Shown here: positions 59,287 to 64,000 of the stretch, piece by piece
Numbering within the stretch: the stretch's first letter is position 1
Layout: every line of letters starts with the position of its first letter
DNA from: Rhizomys pruinosus
Taxonomy: Eukaryota > Chordata > Mammalia > Rodentia > Spalacidae
Direction of reading: 5' to 3'
Assembly (NCBI GenBank): GCA_009823505.1
Contig: VZQC01001071.1
Location: 1,009,949 to 1,073,948 of the forward strand
Length of the DNA stretch: 64,000 nt
The notes under the pieces: model-generated
Databases searched by the model: none
The model's input: only the letters and a program-made list of their open reading frames with translations
What the model was told of the DNA's origin: nothing
Made by a program: the position numbers and the translations under genes

Positions 59287-59517
59287 ACTAGATGTTCAAA
59301 ACAAAGACAAAATGCTGAAAGCCACAAGAGAAAAACAACAAGTTACATATGAGGGGAAACCCATCAGAATCACAGCTTACTTCTCAGCCCAAACGATGAA
59401 AACTAGAAGAATGTGGACCAAAGTATTCCCTGTGCTAAACGACTTTTGATGCCAACCCAGACTACTATATCCAGCAAAAATGTCAATTATAGTTGAAGGA
59501 GAAAGAAAACTTTTTCA
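59287..59517 (+). repeat. Misplaced L1 ORF1 C-terminal fragment
   Basis: About 230 bp matching 55856-56090 at roughly 85-90% by eye, located inside ORF2. It ends exactly at the N at 59518. Confidence 0.9.
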
Positions 59518-61269
59518 NTGAGCTCATACAATTTCAGCCATCTCATACTCTATAAAAGGGCCAAAAAACCTCATTGGAGGAAAGATAGCATCTTCAGCAA
59601 ACAGTGCTGGCAAAACTGTATCACCATATGTAGAAGAACAAAAATAAGCCCCTACCTCTTATCCTGCACAAAAATCAACTCCAAAGGGACCAAAGACCTC
59701 AGCATGAAACACAAAACTCTGAAGGTCATAAAAGAAAAAGATGGTAGCAAACTACAAGACATAGGAGTAGGAAAAGACTTTCTAAATCAAACAGCAGCTG
59801 CACAGGAAATAAGGTCAACAGCTGACAAGTGGGACTTTATCAAACTCAAATGCTTCTATACAGCAAAAGAAACAATCAAGGAAGTGAAGAGAAAACCCAC
59901 AGTGTGGGAGAAAATCTTCACCAATGATACATCTGACAGAGCAATAACATCCAGAATATATAAAGTACTCAAAAAAAAAAAAAGGAAAAAAGAATCAAGA
60001 AAGCAAATGACTCATTCAAAAGATGGAGTAAAGAGCTGAACAGAGATTTCACCAATGAGGAAGTAAAGATGGCTAAGAAACATGTTAAAAAGTGTTAGAA
60101 ATCGCTAGCAATTAAGGAAATGCAAATTAAAACCAACTTAAGATTTCAACTCACTCTGATAAGACTGGCTAAGATCAAGAAAACAAAAGACGTCAAATGC
60201 TGGAGAGGTTGTGGGGAAAGGGGAACACTCATCCACTGCTGGTGGGAATGTAAACTTATACAACCACTGTGGAAAGAAGTGTGGAGAACCCTTAAAGGTC
60301 TCAAAATGAGCCTACCACCTGACCCAGCCATACCCACTCCCACAAGACTCATCCCACTACAAAGATACATGCACATCTATGTTTATTGCAGCTCTTTTCA
60401 CAAGAGTTGTAACCAACCCAAATGCCCCTCAACTGATGAGTGGATAACAAAAATGTGGTACATCTGCACAATGGAGTTCTGTGCAGCGGTAAAGAAAGAT
60501 AACATCATGAACTTTTCACATAAATGGATGGAACTCAAAGCCATTATGCTATGTGAAGTAACACAGACCCCCAAAACCAAATGTGGAATGGTTTCCCTCA
60601 TTTGTGGGTGCCAGTACCAAATCAACCAATTGAAAGGCAAGCTGAGCAATATTATTGTTATATTTCTTTCTATCTGAAAGTAACTGTGATGTTATAATGT
60701 GAATCTCATAATGAGCTCCAGAATTAACTTACCACTTACCTTCAGACATGGTAATTAATGTATATGGGCAGAAGGTATACATACATATTTTAGAGTAATA
60801 TAAAATTAAAAGGAAAAATGTGAACTTCTGGACATATATCAGAATTAACATACAGTTTATTCCTGGAAGACATAATTCTGGTACATATATGACATGTACA
60901 TGGTCATACTTGGGAGCGGTACAGTTGGGAGGGAACAACAGCAGCATGAGGACTGAGTCAAGGAACGGACTGCTGTGGTTGAATTCTGCCAAGGACAGTA
61001 AACCCTTTCAGAGAAAAACTTTGGAGAGACTGAGAGAAAGATGCAGGACATGTATGGCAGAGTGCATGAACTAGGGTGGGGTGGGAAGAAAGGAAAGGGG
61101 AATATGTCTAAATTGAACTGAAAAATGATGACTGAAATACACAAAACATTAGTAAAAGTATATAAAAAGACACAGAATTATAAACACATTGTACCTATGT
61201 CAAATTCCTAATTTTGATATAACTATATTATGTATGCACAGAGGAAAAGTTGTTCAAAGGCAACCTTAT

Positions 61270-61700
61270 GGGTTTTTTAAATGGCTTTTTAAATTATCTT
61301 ACAAAGTAATAGATTCCTACATGGTGTCTCCTTCATACTGCACTTTGGTAGATTCTCTCCTAGAAATCACCCCTCATCTTCCTGCTCCCCTTTCCCCACT
61401 ATATTCTTTCATCCTCAGTGTCCACTTTTTGCTCTACAGTCTTCCCATCTCTTCCTTCAGAGCCTCTTTTTATTCAGTCTCTTGGACCTCTTTTTAGTTT
61501 CTGGGCCTATATATACTCCCACATAGATATACATATTAAATAGTTAGAGTCCAGAATTCACACATAGAGATGATATGTGGCATTTATCCTTGTGACCCTG
61601 AGTAACTTCACTTAAAATAATGCCTTCCAGTTCCATTCATTTATAATTAGTTACAAATTAAAAGCTCTCTTTTTTGTGATACTGGATGCTGAGCTATATA
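61270..61700 (-). repeat. Old rodent L1 3' region, antisense
   Basis: ATGCCTTCCAGTTCCATTCA and TTTGTGATACTGGATGCTGA follow the antisense ORF2 3' end order, preceded by pyrimidine-rich UTR-like sequence. Confidence 0.5.
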
Positions 61701-61714
61701 TCAATCCTGAAGAA

Positions 61715-61875
61715 GTTAACTAAGAGCTCAGAATGCTGAAGGAGGATCTCAAGTTTAAGCCCTACCTGAACTATACAGAGTTCAGGGCCAGTCTGGGAGC
61801 AATGGAGAGACAAAGTCTTAAAATGAAAAACAGACTAGGATTGTACTTCAGTGGTAGGGTGTTTACCTAGCGTGC
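61715..61875 (+). repeat. Old B1-like and ID-like SINE sequence, split by an LTR
   Basis: GTTCAGGGCCAGTCTGGGAG (B1-like) and TTCAGTGGTAGGGTGTTTAC (ID-like). The ID-like part seems to resume after the LTR at 62264 (CTAGACCCTGGATTCATTAA). Confidence 0.5.
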
Positions 61876-62259
61876 TGGATAGCTACAGTTATCAACTTGA
61901 CATATCTGGGAAGAGGAAAGCTCAACTGGGGAAATTTCTCTACCAGGTTGGCTGGTGGCCATGTCTGTGAGGCATTTCCTTGATTGTTGAGTGATTTGGG
62001 AGAGTCCTGCCTACTGTGGGTGGTGCCACCCTGGGCAGGTGGTTCGGGGTTGTATAATAAAGCAGGCTGAGGACAGGACAGAGGAATAAGCAATTCCTCA
62101 GTGGTCTGGGCATCAATTCTGGCCTCCAACGTCCTGCCCTGAGTTCTTTCCCTGGCTTCCTTCCATGACGAATTCCAGGCCATGTCATGAAGTAAGCCCT
62201 TTGCTCCCGGAGTTGTTTTGGTCAGTGTTTTATCACAGTAATAGAAGGTAACTAGGACA
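61876..62259 (+). mobile_element. Rodent LTR, MaLR-like (sense)
   Basis: GTTATCAACTTGACATATCT start region, CTGTGGGTGGTGCCACCCTG, GGTAACTAGGACA end. Same broad family as 1924-2332 and 44473-44879 on the opposite strand. TSD not determined. Confidence 0.75.
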
Positions 62260-62289
62260 CTCAGATCTGCTAGACCCTGGATTCATTAA

Positions 62290-63130
62290 GCATGCTTTCC
62301 TGATTATTCACATTTTGGTCAGTATTTATTGTTAGGAGGTAGCTGGGCTTTGCTTGTGTTATGTTACTCTACCAGTAGTTTAGCAATATCAGAAATGCAA
62401 AGAAGAGCACTTCCAATATCAGCATCACATGATATTAAATAAATGATAAAGATATTTTCCAATTGATTTAAGTGAACTTTCATTCAACTTAGGAATTTAA
62501 AACCTTCAGAATTTAAATTTTACTCAAAATTTACTAATATACTACTAATTTAATGAAAATTTACTAATATATTACTAATTTTGTTAAAAAGTGCTTCAGT
62601 GTCCAGCTACAAAAGAATGTAAATATTTAAAAAATTGAGAGAATCCTTTTCAATGGTATTTATTGAGGTTAAACTTTTGTCCATCAGTGAGAAAGCAAAA
62701 ATACCAGTTTGAGAAATTTTTAATTTTATTAAACCTCTAAAACATGGATCATGAATCTTATGGCAAACATTGGCAAAAGACACAAGTCATGAAAGAGAAT
62801 ATAAAGCTATTTTTTTCTAATTTTAATTCTGTCATAGTTTCTTATACCATTTATGGTAGATATGTAAATTCAACATTCTGTGTCTTGAACTAGCAAGAGC
62901 CATTTTTGGATTGCAAAAGTATACAATGGGTGTTATTATTCTGAGGCAATTGTGAAAGTTGGGATTTCTTTTGAATTCCAGTGACCATTAGTGCAGCAGG
63001 AATTAGACATGAGTAGTTACTGAATACATATATTGCATTTACCTTCTTAGAAAAAGTTTTTTTTTCAATTCTGTTTAAAACTATATTAAATTATTTTTAA
63101 CTGTTATTTAATATGCAAATGTATTGCTAA
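62290..63130. other. AT-rich DNA, nothing recognised
   Basis: Includes a short direct repeat, TTTACTAATATA-CTACTAATTT and its near copy (62530-62580), but no gene or known repeat. Confidence 0.45.
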
Positions 63131-63348
63131 ATAAAAATATTTTATTTATTTTAATATATATTTTGTACAAGACTATCAAATCTAGACCTGTGTTCCCCAC
63201 CCTATGCCTCCACCCCACCAGAACTCATGTATTCTGCCAAACATGCTTTTCATCTCTTTCTCAGTCTTTCTCAAAATTCTCCATGTGGAAGTTGACTGTT
63301 TTGAGCAGAAGTTCACTGTTTCAGTCAGTTCTTTGATGCAGTCCTTTC

Positions 63349-63383
<35 letters not shown>

Positions 63384-64000
63384 CCAGTATGCATCACTCC
63401 CAACTGCTTGAACAAAAGCTCAAGAGGCCGTGCACAAGAAATACAACTAGGTAATTGGCACTAGCATCCACAAATGAGGGATACCATTCATCATTTGTTT
63501 TTCTGGAGCTGTGTTACTTCACTCAGCCTGATGTCTTCTAGCTCCAGCCATTTTCCTGCAAAGCTCATGATGTCATCTTTCTTTACTGCTGCATAGAACT
63601 CCATTGTGTAGATATACCACGTTTTTTCTATCCACTCATCAGTTGAGGGGCATTTGGGTTGGTTCCAGCTCCTTGGTATTGAGAAGAGAGCTGAAATAAA
63701 CATGGCTGTGTATGTATATCTACAGTGGGGTGAGTCTTGGGGGTACATGCCTAGGAGTGGTATGGCTAGGTCTGGTGGCAAGTTCATTCCAAGTCTTCCA
63801 AGGGTTCTCCACATGGCTTTCCACAGTGGCTGCACGAGTTTACATTCCCACCAGCAGTGGATGAGTGTTCCCCTTTCCCCACAACCTCTCCAGCACTTGG
63901 TATCATTTGTTTTCTTGATCCTAGCCAGTCTTATTGGAGTAAGATGATATCTTAAAGTGGTTTTGATTTGCATTTCCTTAATGATTAGTGATGTTGAACA
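63130..64000 (-). mobile_element. L1 retrotransposon, antisense, continuing past the right edge
   Basis: 3' UTR at 63130-63448, containing (TTG)n at 63349-63382, then the ORF2 C-terminus. ORF2 is open from 63973 down to 63491 (160 residues), including [18 protein letters not shown], and nearly identical to the copy at 40903-41979. Whether the rest is intact cannot be seen. Confidence 0.9.
63349..63382. repeat. (TTG)n microsatellite in L1 3' UTR
   Basis: About 11 TTG units. The sense L1 at 60940 has AACAACAGCAGC at the equivalent place. Confidence 0.95.

Larger units (their letters stand above)
56296..60640 (+). pseudogene. L1 ORF2 (endonuclease / reverse transcriptase) remnant
   Basis: ORF2p supplies endonuclease and reverse transcriptase. 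The endonuclease is legible: GDFNT near 56700 and SDHSA near 56947, with a TGA between them at about 56816. RT motifs follow: DA-x-KAFD near 58034 and FADDMIVYL with the catalytic DD at 58342-58347. Downstream, ORF2 is cut by SINEs and by the ORF1 fragment. It resumes at about 59520 and keeps [18 protein letters not shown] at 60199-60252, ending near 60640. Confidence 0.88.
54645..61180 (+). mobile_element. Near full-length L1 retrotransposon, inactive
   Basis: Order: 5' untranslated part (54645-54990), ORF1 (about 55040-56215), inter-ORF gap, ORF2 (about 56296-60640) and 3' UTR (60640-61180, related to 63190-63445). ORF1 is broken by frameshifts in the coiled coil and an A26 expansion. ORF2 carries many stops. 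A B2 (58636-58855) and two B1s (58917-59081, 59111-59286) sit in the RT-downstream part. About 900 bp of ORF2 is missing and replaced by an ORF1 fragment (59287-59517) next to an N. It cannot encode a working machinery. Confidence 0.9.

Overview
This is a rodent nuclear genome window, most likely from a cricetid (hamster, vole or deermouse type). The evidence is the dense population of B1, B2, B3-like and B4/ID-like SINEs, rodent L1 (LINE-1) pieces and short solo LTRs, in an AT-rich background typical of a gene-poor region. The species cannot be fixed from the sequence alone. There are no bacterial, phage or CRISPR features.

There is one functional gene: Npy1r, encoding the neuropeptide Y receptor Y1, on the + strand. 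A non-coding first exon ends at 13992 next to a moderately CpG-rich promoter stretch. A 6.6-kb first intron follows (13993-20606). Coding exon 2 carries the ATG at 20744 and ends at 21439. An 88-bp intron (21440-21527) separates it from exon 3, with the stop at 21978-21980. The spliced product is 382 aa with all class A GPCR landmarks. In mammals Npy5r lies head-to-head upstream of Npy1r. No Npy5r coding exon is visible here, so it should lie beyond the left edge on the - strand.

The only other gene-derived sequence is a dead processed retrocopy of Rbbp4 (6167-8245), flanked by an 11-bp target-site duplication (TSD).

Layout. 1-2640: SINEs and an old L1 3' end carrying a solo LTR. 2641-6155: mostly unique DNA with a possible MIR. 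6156-8256: Rbbp4 retrocopy. 8257-13380: unique DNA, LTRs, SINEs and a suspect junction with an N at 12820. 13380-23220: Npy1r. 23490-40700: SINEs, antisense L1 3' ends, solo LTRs and an old L1 piece. 40710-42255: a 5'-truncated antisense L1 with a non-L1 3' tail. 42256-54640: unique DNA, solo LTRs, an ancient L1 and SINEs. 54645-61180: a near full-length but dead sense L1 hit by one B2 and two B1s, with a foreign ORF1 fragment and an N at 59518. 61270-63130: an old L1, a B1/ID piece and a solo LTR. 63130-64000: another antisense L1 running off the right edge.

I found no convincing undescribed biological system. The more unusual items are the chimeric L1 3' end at 40710-42255, a B2-B1 composite retroposon at 50479-50816, a B2 subfamily defined by a 17-bp internal duplication, paired hairpins at 29048-29146, and two Ns that sit exactly on repeat breakpoints.
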